From the NCBI GenBank assembly GCA_016777325.1, contig JADHRQ010000002.1, positions 22,215-86,214 on the forward strand: DNA of 64,000 nt, written 5' to 3'. Source of the stretch: Flavobacteriales bacterium. GTDB taxonomy: Bacteria; Bacteroidota; Bacteroidia; Flavobacteriales; Flavobacteriaceae. Of the stretch, positions 16,766 through 25,111 are shown in pieces (positions within the stretch are counted from its first letter, which is position 1; every line of letters begins with the position of its first letter). Under the pieces are notes generated by a model. The model searched no databases. It was not told the DNA's origin and worked only from the letters and a program-made list of their open reading frames with translations. Both the position numbers and the translations under genes were made by a program.

Positions 16766-17769
16766 TGCTAAAAAATATTTATTTTGCAGATCCTGAGTTT
16801 CTTATAATACTTATTATAATTCCTCTTGTTGTTTTCTTTTGGTATAGATTTGGTAAGCTAACTCAAGCTACCCTAAGACACTCCACTTTATCACTACTGA
16901 AGTTAAATAATTCATTAATTTCTAAACTGAGACCTTTTCTAAATATATTTAGAATAATTGTGATAATACTTCTTGTGTTGGCTGTTTCAAGACCTCAATC
17001 AAAGTCATCATCAAAAAGAATTAAAACATCTCGAGGTATTGATATTGTTATGGTAATTGACATCTCTTCAAGTATGTTATCAAAAGACCTTAAGCCTGAT
17101 CGTCTAACAGCATTGAAAAATGTAGCCTCTAATTTTATTGATGATAGACCTAATGACAGAATTGGTCTTGTAGTTTATGCAGCAGAGAGCTACACTAAAA
17201 CACCTGTAACTACTGATAAACTTATTTTAAAGCAGTCTCTATCAGAAATTAATTACGAATCACTTCTTGAAGATGGAACAGCAATTGGCATGGGACTTTC
17301 TACTGCTGTTAATAGATTAAAAGAGAGTACTGCAAAAAGTAAAGTAATAATTCTACTTACAGATGGTGTAAATAATTCTGGATTTATAGATCCAAGAATT
17401 GCTGCTGAATTAGCTGCAGAATATGAAATTAAAACATATACAATTGGTCTTGGCACAAATGGGAGAGCATTAGCTCCAGTTTCAATTCTTCCGAATGGTA
17501 ATTTCCAATTTAGTCTTACAAAAGTTGAAATTGACGAGGACCTTCTTAGATATATTTCTGAAAAAACATCAGGAAGATATTTTAGAGCTACTGATAATCT
17601 TGAGCTACAAAATATTTATGAAGAAATTAATAAACTTGAGAAGACTGAAATAACTGAGACTATTTTTACTAATGTAACAGAGAAATACAGACCCTATGTA
17701 TTAATTGCATTAATACTGTTTATTATTGAAATAATTGCTAGAAAAACAATCTTTAAGAGTTTTATATAA
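16765..17769 (+). CDS. batA: BatA, VWA-domain membrane protein
   Basis: 334 residues with N-terminal membrane segments (about 13-27 and 60-75), a von Willebrand A domain and a final membrane segment (about 308-325). The MIDAS site is intact: DIVMVIDISSSML (Asp99, Ser101, Ser103), GTAIGMGL (Thr) and LLTDGVNNSG (Asp). Sequence and position match BatA of the Bacteroides aerotolerance operon, a periplasm-facing inner-membrane protein thought to form a complex with BatB and others. It overlaps its upstream and downstream neighbours by 1 base each, so the operon is tightly coupled. Confidence 0.92.
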   Translation: MLKNIYFADPEFLIILIIIPLVVFFWYRFGKLTQATLRHSTLSLLKLNNSLISKLRPFLNIFRIIVIILLVLAVSRPQSKSSSKRIKTSRGIDIVMVIDISSSMLSKDLKPDRLTALKNVASNFIDDRPNDRIGLVVYAAESYTKTPVTTDKLILKQSLSEINYESLLEDGTAIGMGLSTAVNRLKESTAKSKVIILLTDGVNNSGFIDPRIAAELAAEYEIKTYTIGLGTNGRALAPVSILPNGNFQFSLTKVEIDEDLLRYISEKTSGRYFRATDNLELQNIYEEINKLEKTEITETIFTNVTEKYRPYVLIALILFIIEIIARKTIFKSFI

Positions 17770-18809
17770 TGTATCTATTTGATAATCCATCCTATCTTTA
17801 TCTAGCGCTTATAATTCCAATAGTAATTATAATAAATTGGTTATACATGGCTTGGAGAAATAAAATTCAAAGGTCTTTCTCTAATTATAAATTGTTAGAC
17901 CAAATAAGCCCTAATAGATCAAATTTTAAACTTAATTTAAAACTTATTTTAGAATTATTTATCATTTTATTTCTATGTATTGCTCTTGCTAATCCTAAAA
18001 TAGGAACAGAATTAAAATCAATAAATAGAGAAGGAGTAGACATTGTGTTTGCTATTGATGTCTCTAAAAGTATGCTTGCCGAAGATATTGCTCCTAATAG
18101 ATTGGTAAGATCTAAAAGAATTATTTCTGAAATTATTAATTCTTTAAGTAGTGACAGAGTAGGAATTGTTGCTTATGCAGCTCAAGCTATTCCTCAAGTT
18201 CCCCTTACAACTGATTTTGCCTCAGTAAAGAATTTTTTACAAATTATAGATACTGATATGTTATCATCTCAAGGAACTTCTATTGATTCAGCATTAAATC
18301 TATCCGTTAATTTCTTTGATCAAAATTCTGATACAAATAGAGTTCTAATACTTATTTCTGATGGGGAAGATCATGATGACATTCCAGATAGTCTAATAAA
18401 GTTAATTTCTGAAAATAATATAAATCTTATTACTATTGGTATAGGACAAGAAGCAGGAACAACAATTCCAATTAAAATAGATGGGACCATTGATTCTTAT
18501 AAAAAGGACAGCAATGGAGATGTAGTAATTACTAAGAGAAACAGTGATATTTTACTTAAAATAGCAAGCGCTTCTAAAGGAGAATATATAGATGGAAACA
18601 ATACAGAAGATGCATTGGAGCTTGTTAAAACAAAATTAGATAAAATTGACAAATCTGAATTTGAGTCATCACAATTCGTAGAATACAAACAGCAATTTCA
18701 AATATTTATATTATTATCATTGTTGTTTATCATTTCGGATATTTTTATATTTCAAACCAAAACAAAATGGATACAAAACTTAAATCTTTTTAATGAGAAT
18801 AAAGATTAG
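17769..18809 (+). CDS. batB: BatB, VWA-domain membrane protein
   Basis: 346 residues with the same plan as BatA: membrane segments at about 9-28 and 57-74, then a von Willebrand A domain with DIVFAIDVSKSML (Asp97, Ser99, Ser101), SSQGTSIDSALNL (Thr) and LILISDGEDHDD (Asp), then a C-terminal membrane segment at about 318-332. The GEDHDD after the third MIDAS motif is typical of BatB. Its end overlaps batC by 17 bases. It is a partner of BatA in the inner membrane. Confidence 0.92.
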   Translation: MYLFDNPSYLYLALIIPIVIIINWLYMAWRNKIQRSFSNYKLLDQISPNRSNFKLNLKLILELFIILFLCIALANPKIGTELKSINREGVDIVFAIDVSKSMLAEDIAPNRLVRSKRIISEIINSLSSDRVGIVAYAAQAIPQVPLTTDFASVKNFLQIIDTDMLSSQGTSIDSALNLSVNFFDQNSDTNRVLILISDGEDHDDIPDSLIKLISENNINLITIGIGQEAGTTIPIKIDGTIDSYKKDSNGDVVITKRNSDILLKIASASKGEYIDGNNTEDALELVKTKLDKIDKSEFESSQFVEYKQQFQIFILLSLLFIISDIFIFQTKTKWIQNLNLFNENKD

Positions 18810-19530
18810 TCATTACATATCATTACTATCTCTAATAGTTTCTTTTTCTAGTTATAGTCAAAGTGATCCAAATAATCTTTTATTTAATGGAAATAAAGAG
18901 TCTGTTAAAAAAAATTATACTGAGGCAGAAGTAGAGTATAGAAAAGCCATTTCAAAAAATAAAACTGCATCTAAAGCAGCTCACAATTTAGGAAATGTTC
19001 TTTATGAAAATGAAAATTATGATGAAGCCATTCAAGAATATTTCAAAACTCAAAAAAATTCAGAATTAAATCTCGAAAAACATTCTGCTTTTCATAATCT
19101 AGGTAACTCTTACATGAAGAAAAAGGACTACGCTCAGGCCATTGAAGCATATAAAAATGCACTTAGAAATAATTCTGAAGATGACGAAACTAGATATAAC
19201 TATGCTTTAGCAAAAAAATTCTTGGAAGGAGATAAACGCCAAAATTCCCAAAACAATAATGAATCAGAAGACGAAAAGAAGGATAAGTCTGAAGATCAAA
19301 AAGAAAACAAAGAACAAGATCAAAATAGCGATCAAGATTCTGATTCCAAGAATGAAAAGCCAAAAGAACAAGATAAAAATGAAAAACAAGATCAAGGGGG
19401 TGGACTTTCAAAACAACAAATGGAAAACCTTCTTGAAGCAGTAAACAATATTGAAAAAGATTTAAATCAAAAGTTAAAATCTGGAAAAAAGAAAGTTCAA
19501 ACAACAAAAAAAACTGAGAAAGATTGGTAA
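18793..19530 (+). CDS. batC: BatC, TPR protein with acidic/lysine-rich tail
   Basis: 245 residues. A signal peptide (MRIKISHYISLLSLIVSFSSYSQ) is followed by about three tetratricopeptide repeats (for example AAHNLGNVLYENENYDEAI and HNLGNSYMKKKDYAQAIEAY) and then a low-complexity charged region of about 50 residues rich in Asp, Glu, Lys, Gln and Asn, ending with a short helix (GLSKQQMENLLEAVNNIE). This plan is that of BatC, a periplasmic scaffold of the Bat complex. The ATG lies inside the end of batB, and its last 7 bases hold the TTG start of batD. Confidence 0.9.
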   Translation: MRIKISHYISLLSLIVSFSSYSQSDPNNLLFNGNKESVKKNYTEAEVEYRKAISKNKTASKAAHNLGNVLYENENYDEAIQEYFKTQKNSELNLEKHSAFHNLGNSYMKKKDYAQAIEAYKNALRNNSEDDETRYNYALAKKFLEGDKRQNSQNNNESEDEKKDKSEDQKENKEQDQNSDQDSDSKNEKPKEQDKNEKQDQGGGLSKQQMENLLEAVNNIEKDLNQKLKSGKKKVQTTKKTEKDW

Positions 19531-21263
19531 AAAAAACTTTCATATTATTTTTAGCTATTAATTCTTTTGTTTTATCTGCACAGGTAAATTTTGAGGCCTC
19601 TGTAAGCAAATCTAAACTAGCACTTAACGAAAGACTAAGAATAGATTTTGTAATGAATCAAAATGGAGATAATTTTTCTCCTCCAGAATTTGAAAATTTT
19701 CAAATAATAGGCGGCCCTAATCAATCAATAAAGACCTCATATGTTAATGGAGAAAGAAAGTTTTCGAAAACCTATTCTTATTTTTTGAAGCCCCTAAAAA
19801 AGGGAAAGTTGAGTATAAATCAGGCATCAATTGAAATAGATGGTGAGATATATAAATCACTCCAGATTGAGGTTTTAATTACAGACTCTGTAAAGCAGCC
19901 ATCTGACTCAACAACTCAATATTATAATGATGATGATATAGAATTGAGAGCATTAATTTCAAAAGGATCTCCATATTTAAATGAACCGATAACAGTAGTT
20001 TATAAGCTCTATTATAAAGCTCCAATAAATATTTCAGATGCGCGTGAAACAGAGACTCCAAAGTTTAAAGATTTTTGGAGTCAAACTATAAAAATTCCTC
20101 AATTGAAGGTTACAAGAGAAATATATAAAGGACAAAACTATAATGTTGTAGAATGGAGGAAAGTAGTTCTTTATCCTCAAAAAATAGGTGAATTAGAAAT
20201 TTCCCCACTTTCTTTAAATTTAGTTCTTGATGTCCCAACTGACAAAAGAGATTTCTTTGGTAATGTGATTTATGATCAAACTTCTCAAATAATTTCAACT
20301 GGTATGAGGAGAATTATCGTTAAAGATTTACCTCAAATAGGAAAACCTGCCAGTTTCTCTGGAGCAGTTGGAAATTTTGAGTTTGATATTATACTAAATA
20401 AAAATTCACTCAGAGCAACTGAATCTTTTCAGGCTGAACTTAAGGTAAAAGGTAATGGAAATCTAAAATTATTTGATTTACCGGATATTCTAGTTCCAAA
20501 TTCAATGGAACTATTTGAGCCTGAAAGAGAAGAGCTTATAAGCACTAATCTGTCTGGAATGAGTGGATCTGTTTCAAAATTTTTTACGGTTATTCCTAGA
20601 TTTCAAGGAAACTTTCCAATTGAGGAAGTTGAGTTTTCATACTTTGATCCTGATACAGAAAAGTATAAAGTTTTAAAATCTCCAAGACTTACAATTGATG
20701 TTTATGATGGTCCTGTGATAAGTAATACAAATAATAATAACTCAAATATAATTACGTCAAATGATTCATTTCGTTTTATTAAATTAAATGGAAATCTACG
20801 AGAAGTTAAAAATGATGTATTTTTTCAATCTCAATTTTTCTATGCATTAGCAACTACTCCATTTATTTTACTTCTTTCATTTTTATTATTTACTGCATAT
20901 AAAAGAAATAAAAAAGAATCTTCTTCTCAGCTAATTAGAATTGAGGAAAGAAAGATTCATAAAATGATTGATTCTGCAAAAGAATCAATAGGAGATAAAA
21001 TTTTGTTTTACGATAAAATTGAAAAAGCAATAATAAAGAGTTTAATAGTAAAGTTTTCAATTAGAATTGAAGCACTCAATAAAGAAAAAATTCAGCAAAT
21101 AGGACAAGAAAAAGGACTTACAAAAGATGACGTGCTTTTAATAATAAAATTAATTGAAAATTGTGAGAAAGCTAAGTACTCCAGATCCTCAGATAGCATA
21201 ATGAATAAAGATTTAGAAAGTGCAAAAAAAGTAATAAGCTCAATTTTAAAAGTTAAATCATGA
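19524..21263 (+). CDS. batD: BatD, oxygen tolerance family membrane protein (TTG start)
   Basis: 579 residues. It starts with a signal peptide (MVKKTFILFLAINSFVLSAQ) directly followed by VNFEASVSKSKLALNERLRIDF, the BatD N-terminal signature, then long beta-rich periplasmic domains and a membrane segment at about 440-457 (YALATTPFILLLSFLLFTAY), with a helical cytoplasmic tail. The start must be TTG at 19524: no ATG lies near the leader, and the TTG codon overlaps the last codons of batC. Family members are the largest periplasmic component of the Bat complex. Its stop overlaps the batE ATG (ATGA). Confidence 0.92.
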   Translation: MVKKTFILFLAINSFVLSAQVNFEASVSKSKLALNERLRIDFVMNQNGDNFSPPEFENFQIIGGPNQSIKTSYVNGERKFSKTYSYFLKPLKKGKLSINQASIEIDGEIYKSLQIEVLITDSVKQPSDSTTQYYNDDDIELRALISKGSPYLNEPITVVYKLYYKAPINISDARETETPKFKDFWSQTIKIPQLKVTREIYKGQNYNVVEWRKVVLYPQKIGELEISPLSLNLVLDVPTDKRDFFGNVIYDQTSQIISTGMRRIIVKDLPQIGKPASFSGAVGNFEFDIILNKNSLRATESFQAELKVKGNGNLKLFDLPDILVPNSMELFEPEREELISTNLSGMSGSVSKFFTVIPRFQGNFPIEEVEFSYFDPDTEKYKVLKSPRLTIDVYDGPVISNTNNNNSNIITSNDSFRFIKLNGNLREVKNDVFFQSQFFYALATTPFILLLSFLLFTAYKRNKKESSSQLIRIEERKIHKMIDSAKESIGDKILFYDKIEKAIIKSLIVKFSIRIEALNKEKIQQIGQEKGLTKDDVLLIIKLIENCEKAKYSRSSDSIMNKDLESAKKVISSILKVKS

Positions 21264-22000
21264 GGATAATTTTTTTCATTTTATTAATCTTTTCAAACAC
21301 TCAGAATGGTGATGACTTATTTAAGGAATCAAATGACTTGTATACTAATGGTGATTATCAAAATGCAGTTGAAGGTTATCTTGACATACTTAAATCTGGA
21401 TTTGAAAGTGCAGAGCTATACTTTAATATTGGAAACTCATTTTATAAATTAAATAATATTCCTGAAAGTAATTATTATTATGAAAAAGCAAAATCAATTT
21501 CTCCAAATGATGATGACATATTGACAAACTTATCATTTGCACAGAATCTTCGAATTGATAAGATAGAAACTCTGCCAGTAACTGATATCCAAAATCTAAA
21601 ACTCTCAATTTTAGATTTGCTATCGGAGAAAGGATGGTCATTCATGCTTATTATTTTAATCTGGATGACGTGTTTTGCTTTTATTTTATATATTTTTTCA
21701 AATGATTCAAAATTTAAAAGATCATTCTTCAGTATTTCTCTTCTGTTTCTAATTTTATCATCGTTTACCCTATTTGTAAACATTGAAAAGAAAAAAAATA
21801 GTGAAATAAAATATGCTATTATATATGATAAAGAAATTGAAGTATGGTCTGAGCCAAATAATATTTCTGAATTAAAATTTTTACTTCATGAAGGGACAAA
21901 GGTTAAACAGATAGATGTTATCGAAGATTGGATAAATATTCAGCTTGAAAATGGAACAATTGGCTGGATTCAGTCATCTAGTTTAAGAATTTTAGATTAA
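21260..22000 (+). CDS. batE: BatE, TPR plus SH3-like membrane protein
   Basis: 246 residues. A short hydrophobic leader (MRIIFFILLIFSN) precedes two tetratricopeptide repeats (NDLYTNGDYQNAVEGY and AELYFNIGNSFYKLNNIPES), two membrane segments at about 130-147 and 154-172, and a C-terminal bacterial SH3-like domain with VWSEPNNISELKFLLHEGTKVK and GTIGWIQSSSLRIL. This is the classic BatE layout. It is the last gene of the operon; the ATG overlaps the batD stop, and its end overlaps the convergent cvpA gene by 9 bases. Confidence 0.92.
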   Translation: MRIIFFILLIFSNTQNGDDLFKESNDLYTNGDYQNAVEGYLDILKSGFESAELYFNIGNSFYKLNNIPESNYYYEKAKSISPNDDDILTNLSFAQNLRIDKIETLPVTDIQNLKLSILDLLSEKGWSFMLIILIWMTCFAFILYIFSNDSKFKRSFFSISLLFLILSSFTLFVNIEKKKNSEIKYAIIYDKEIEVWSEPNNISELKFLLHEGTKVKQIDVIEDWINIQLENGTIGWIQSSSLRILD

Positions 22001-22489
22001 GTTTTTCTGATATACTTCTTTACTAATCTCAAAAGAGTCAAAAAGAATTTCAGCTAGTATATGTAGATTGATCATTAATGATGATTCGCTGATTATTGAA
22101 ACTGATAAAAGATTTAAAGAAAATACAACTTTAGTTATTATTAATAGAATTAAAAGCAGCTTAAGTCCGCCAAAAAGTCCTCCTAATAAACTATTTAATA
22201 GACCTAAATAGACAATTTTTGCTAGTTTGGTAAATCCTTTGGCAAAAAAAATAATTAGAGAATAACTTACAATAAAGACAGTTATAAAAGATATTGAATT
22301 AACAATGTTTACATTTAGATCTATAAATTTTATTACTTGCTGTGAAAGAAGATTATCAATATTACCAGAAATAACAAAAGATATAAAAATTCCAAAAAAA
22401 CTTGATATTTCAATAATTAAACCTTTAGAGTAACCTCTAATAATTCCAAAGCCTATTATCGCAATTATTCCTAAATCAATTAAATTCAT
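21992..22489 (-). CDS. CvpA family membrane protein
   Basis: The track extends this ORF to 22672, into pheS, but the natural start is the ATG at 22489, giving 165 residues that open with MNLIDLGIIAIIGFGIIRGYSKGLI, the exact start pattern of CvpA proteins (colicin V production family). Four hydrophobic segments cover most of the chain, and GLLNSLLGGLFGGLK matches the conserved glycine-rich loop of the family. It is an inner-membrane protein. In Bacteroidota it is usually next to pheS, as here. The function in cell envelope stability is not settled. It diverges from pheS with 70 bases between. Confidence 0.88.
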   Translation of the reverse strand: MNLIDLGIIAIIGFGIIRGYSKGLIIEISSFFGIFISFVISGNIDNLLSQQVIKFIDLNVNIVNSISFITVFIVSYSLIIFFAKGFTKLAKIVYLGLLNSLLGGLFGGLKLLLILLIITKVVFSLNLLSVSIISESSLMINLHILAEILFDSFEISKEVYQKNLI

Positions 22490-22500
22490 AAAACTTAATT

Positions 22501-22508
22501 TATATTTG
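22501..22508 (+). promoter_or_regulatory. TAnnTTTG promoter upstream of pheS
   Basis: TATATTTG, the Bacteroidota -7 element, lies 52 bases upstream of the pheS ATG in the cvpA-pheS divergent gap. It predicts a leader of about 45 bases. A -33 element was not assigned. Confidence 0.5.
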
Positions 22509-22559
22509 CAATATACAGAAGGATAATCACAGACTTTTAATTTTATTAAAAAAATTAAG

Positions 22560-23564
22560 ATGATAAAAAAACTAGAAGGGTATATTGCGGATTTAAATAA
22601 ATTTGATTCTAAAGATATTAATGAGATAGAATCACTGAAAATTAAGTTTCTTGGAAGAAAGGGTATAATCAATGAACTGTTTTCAGATTTTAAAAATGTA
22701 CCATCTAATCAAAAAAAAGAATTTGGTCAAAAAATTAATGAATTAAAAATTCTGGCACAAAAAAAATATGATTACTTAAAATCAAAAACTAAAAAATCTA
22801 GTAATACAATTTTAGAAGATTTTACAAAACCTGGATTTCCAATATCATCAGGCTCACTCCATCCTATAACTTTAATTAAAAATAGAATTATTGATATATT
22901 TTCAAAAGTAGGGTTTGAGCTTTCTGAAGGTCCCGAAATTGAAGATGATTGGCATAATTTTACAGCTTTAAATTTACCTCAGCATCATCCTGCTAGAGAT
23001 ATGCAAGACACTTTTTTTATTCAACAAAACCCAGATATTCTGTTAAGAACTCATACTTCTTCAGTTCAGGTTAGGTATCTTGAAGATAATCAACCTCCAT
23101 TAAAAATAATCTCACCAGGTAGAGTTTATAGAAATGAAGCTATTTCATCGAGATCTCATTGCATTTTTCATCAAGTCGAAGGAATTTATGTTGATGAAAA
23201 TGTTTCATTTTCAGATTTAAAACAAATGATACTTTATTTTACAAAATCAATGTTTGGTAAATCTAAATTAAGATTTAGACCGTCATTTTTTCCTTTTACT
23301 GAGCCAAGTGCTGAAGTAGATGTTTATTGGGGTTTGGAGACAGAAACCGACTACAGAATAACAAAAGGAACTGGGTGGTTGGAAATTATGGGGTGTGGCA
23401 TGGTAGATCCAAATGTATTGGAAAACTGTAATATTGACTCAGAAAAATATACTGGTTATGCGTTTGGATTAGGTATTGAAAGAATAGCTATGCTCATTTA
23501 TCAAATCCCAGATATTAGACTCTTTTTTGAAAACGATGTAAGATTTCTAAATCAGTTTAAATAA
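22560..23564 (+). CDS. pheS: Phenylalanyl-tRNA synthetase alpha subunit
   Basis: 334 residues, near the usual 330-340. The N-terminal coiled-coil tRNA-binding region (about 1-85) contains LKIKFLGRKGIINELF. The class II catalytic core has HPITLIKNRI, GFELSEGPEIEDDWHNF, ALNLPQHHPARDMQDTFF (the phenylalanine site region), motif 2 GRVYRNEAISSRSH, FTEPSAEVDVYW and the motif 3 region GYAFGLGIERIAMLIY. It charges tRNA-Phe together with PheT, which is not in this window. It is convergent with the aldehyde dehydrogenase gene, with a 6-base gap. Confidence 0.97.
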   Translation: MIKKLEGYIADLNKFDSKDINEIESLKIKFLGRKGIINELFSDFKNVPSNQKKEFGQKINELKILAQKKYDYLKSKTKKSSNTILEDFTKPGFPISSGSLHPITLIKNRIIDIFSKVGFELSEGPEIEDDWHNFTALNLPQHHPARDMQDTFFIQQNPDILLRTHTSSVQVRYLEDNQPPLKIISPGRVYRNEAISSRSHCIFHQVEGIYVDENVSFSDLKQMILYFTKSMFGKSKLRFRPSFFPFTEPSAEVDVYWGLETETDYRITKGTGWLEIMGCGMVDPNVLENCNIDSEKYTGYAFGLGIERIAMLIYQIPDIRLFFENDVRFLNQFK

Positions 23565-23570
23565 ACTTCT

Positions 23571-25109
23571 CTAGCCTATATCAAATTTTATACCCTGAGC
23601 CAATGGAAGTTCAGAAGAGTAGTTTATAGTATTAGTTTGTCTTCTCATGTATACTTTCCATGCGTCAGATCCACTTTCTCTTCCTCCTCCTGTATCTTTT
23701 TCTCCTCCAAATGCACCTCCAATTTCAGCTCCAGATGTTCCAATATTAACATTAGCAATTCCACAATCACTTCCCCAATGAGATAGGAATGTCTCAGCTT
23801 CTTTTAAATTGTTAGTCATTATTGCTGAAGAAAGCCCCTGATCAACTTCATTTTGAATTTCTATTGCATTTTGAATGTCTCCAGAATATTTTATCAAGTA
23901 TAAAATTGGTGCAAATGTTTCTTGATGAACTATTTTAAGAGAATGATCTACTTCAGCAATAGCAGGTTTTACATAACAACCACTTTTATATTTTTCACCG
24001 GAAAGTACTTCTCCTTCAACTAACCAAATACCACCTTGATCATTTACCTGAGATATTGCATTTTTATATGATTCAACTGCCATTTTATCTATAAGTGGTC
24101 CAACGTGATTTTTAGAGTCAAGAGGATCTCCAATTTTAATTTGATTATAAGCTTTAATTAATGAGTCTTTAACTTTATCGTATACTTTTTCATGAACAAT
24201 AAGTCTTCTTGTCGAGGTACATCTTTGACCACAAGTACCAACTGCTCCAAAAACAGTACCCATCATTGTCATTTTTAAATCAGCATCAGGTGTAACTATT
24301 ATAGCATTGTTACCTCCAAGCTCAAGTAAAGTTTTACCTAATCTTGCTCCAACTTTTTCAGAAACAATTTTACCCATCCTAGTTGACCCTGTTGCAGATA
24401 AAAGAGGTATTTCTTTACTTTGAGATAACATTTCACCAATTTTATAATCACCATTTATCAAACATGAAACCCCTTCAGGAATATTATTCTCTTTAAGTAC
24501 TTCACCAATAATTTTTTGACATATAATACTACATAATGGAGTTTTTTCACTTGGTTTCCAAATGGCAACATTTCCACAAACCCAAGCAAGTGCAACATTC
24601 CAACTCCAAACAGCGACAGGAAAATTAAATGCAGAAATTATACCAACAATTCCTATAGGATGATATTGTTCATACATTCTATGAGTTGGTCTTTCTGAGT
24701 GCATTGTGAAACCATGAAGCTGTCTAGATAAACCAACTGCAAAGTCACATATATCAATCATTTCCTGAACTTCTCCAAGACCTTCTTGATATGATTTACC
24801 CATTTCGTAAGACACAAGTGTTCCAAGTAATTCTTTTTCTTCTCTAAGTTTATTTCCAAGCTGACGAACTAATTCTCCCCTTTTAGGTGCAGGAATTTTT
24901 TTAAATTCTTTAAATGCCTTTTTAGAAACTTCAATAATATGATCGAAATCTTTTTTCGAACCGGAAGTTATTTCTCCAATTAATTTTCCATCAACTGGCG
25001 AAAAACTTTGAATTGTATCCCCAGAACTAAACCACTCAGAACCAGAAGAACATCCATGACTTAATTTATTAAGTCCATATTTATTAAATAATTTATCTAA
25101 TTTTTCCAT
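23571..25109 (-). CDS. Aldehyde dehydrogenase, ALDH7 type (aminoadipate semialdehyde dehydrogenase-like)
   Basis: 512 residues of the NAD-dependent aldehyde dehydrogenase superfamily. Catalytic Glu is in LLELGGNNAIIV and the nucleophile Cys in GTCGQRCTSTRRL; SAFNFPVAVWSWN and WKPSEKTPL are cofactor contacts. The specific combination GAVGTCGQRCTSTRRL and the C-terminal GAFGGEKDTGGGRESGSDAWKVYMRR is that of the ALDH7 branch, whose best known reaction is oxidation of alpha-aminoadipate semialdehyde or piperideine-6-carboxylate in lysine breakdown. Other aldehydes, such as betaine aldehyde, are possible. It is 2 bases downstream of pyruvate kinase, on the same strand. Confidence 0.9.
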   Translation of the reverse strand: MEKLDKLFNKYGLNKLSHGCSSGSEWFSSGDTIQSFSPVDGKLIGEITSGSKKDFDHIIEVSKKAFKEFKKIPAPKRGELVRQLGNKLREEKELLGTLVSYEMGKSYQEGLGEVQEMIDICDFAVGLSRQLHGFTMHSERPTHRMYEQYHPIGIVGIISAFNFPVAVWSWNVALAWVCGNVAIWKPSEKTPLCSIICQKIIGEVLKENNIPEGVSCLINGDYKIGEMLSQSKEIPLLSATGSTRMGKIVSEKVGARLGKTLLELGGNNAIIVTPDADLKMTMMGTVFGAVGTCGQRCTSTRRLIVHEKVYDKVKDSLIKAYNQIKIGDPLDSKNHVGPLIDKMAVESYKNAISQVNDQGGIWLVEGEVLSGEKYKSGCYVKPAIAEVDHSLKIVHQETFAPILYLIKYSGDIQNAIEIQNEVDQGLSSAIMTNNLKEAETFLSHWGSDCGIANVNIGTSGAEIGGAFGGEKDTGGGRESGSDAWKVYMRRQTNTINYSSELPLAQGIKFDIG

Positions 25110-25111
25110 AT

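Noticed and set aside
19190-19609. 139-residue minus-strand ORF antisense to batC and batD
   Set aside because: It comes from the low-complexity Lys/Asp/Glu region of batC read backwards; composition explains its length.
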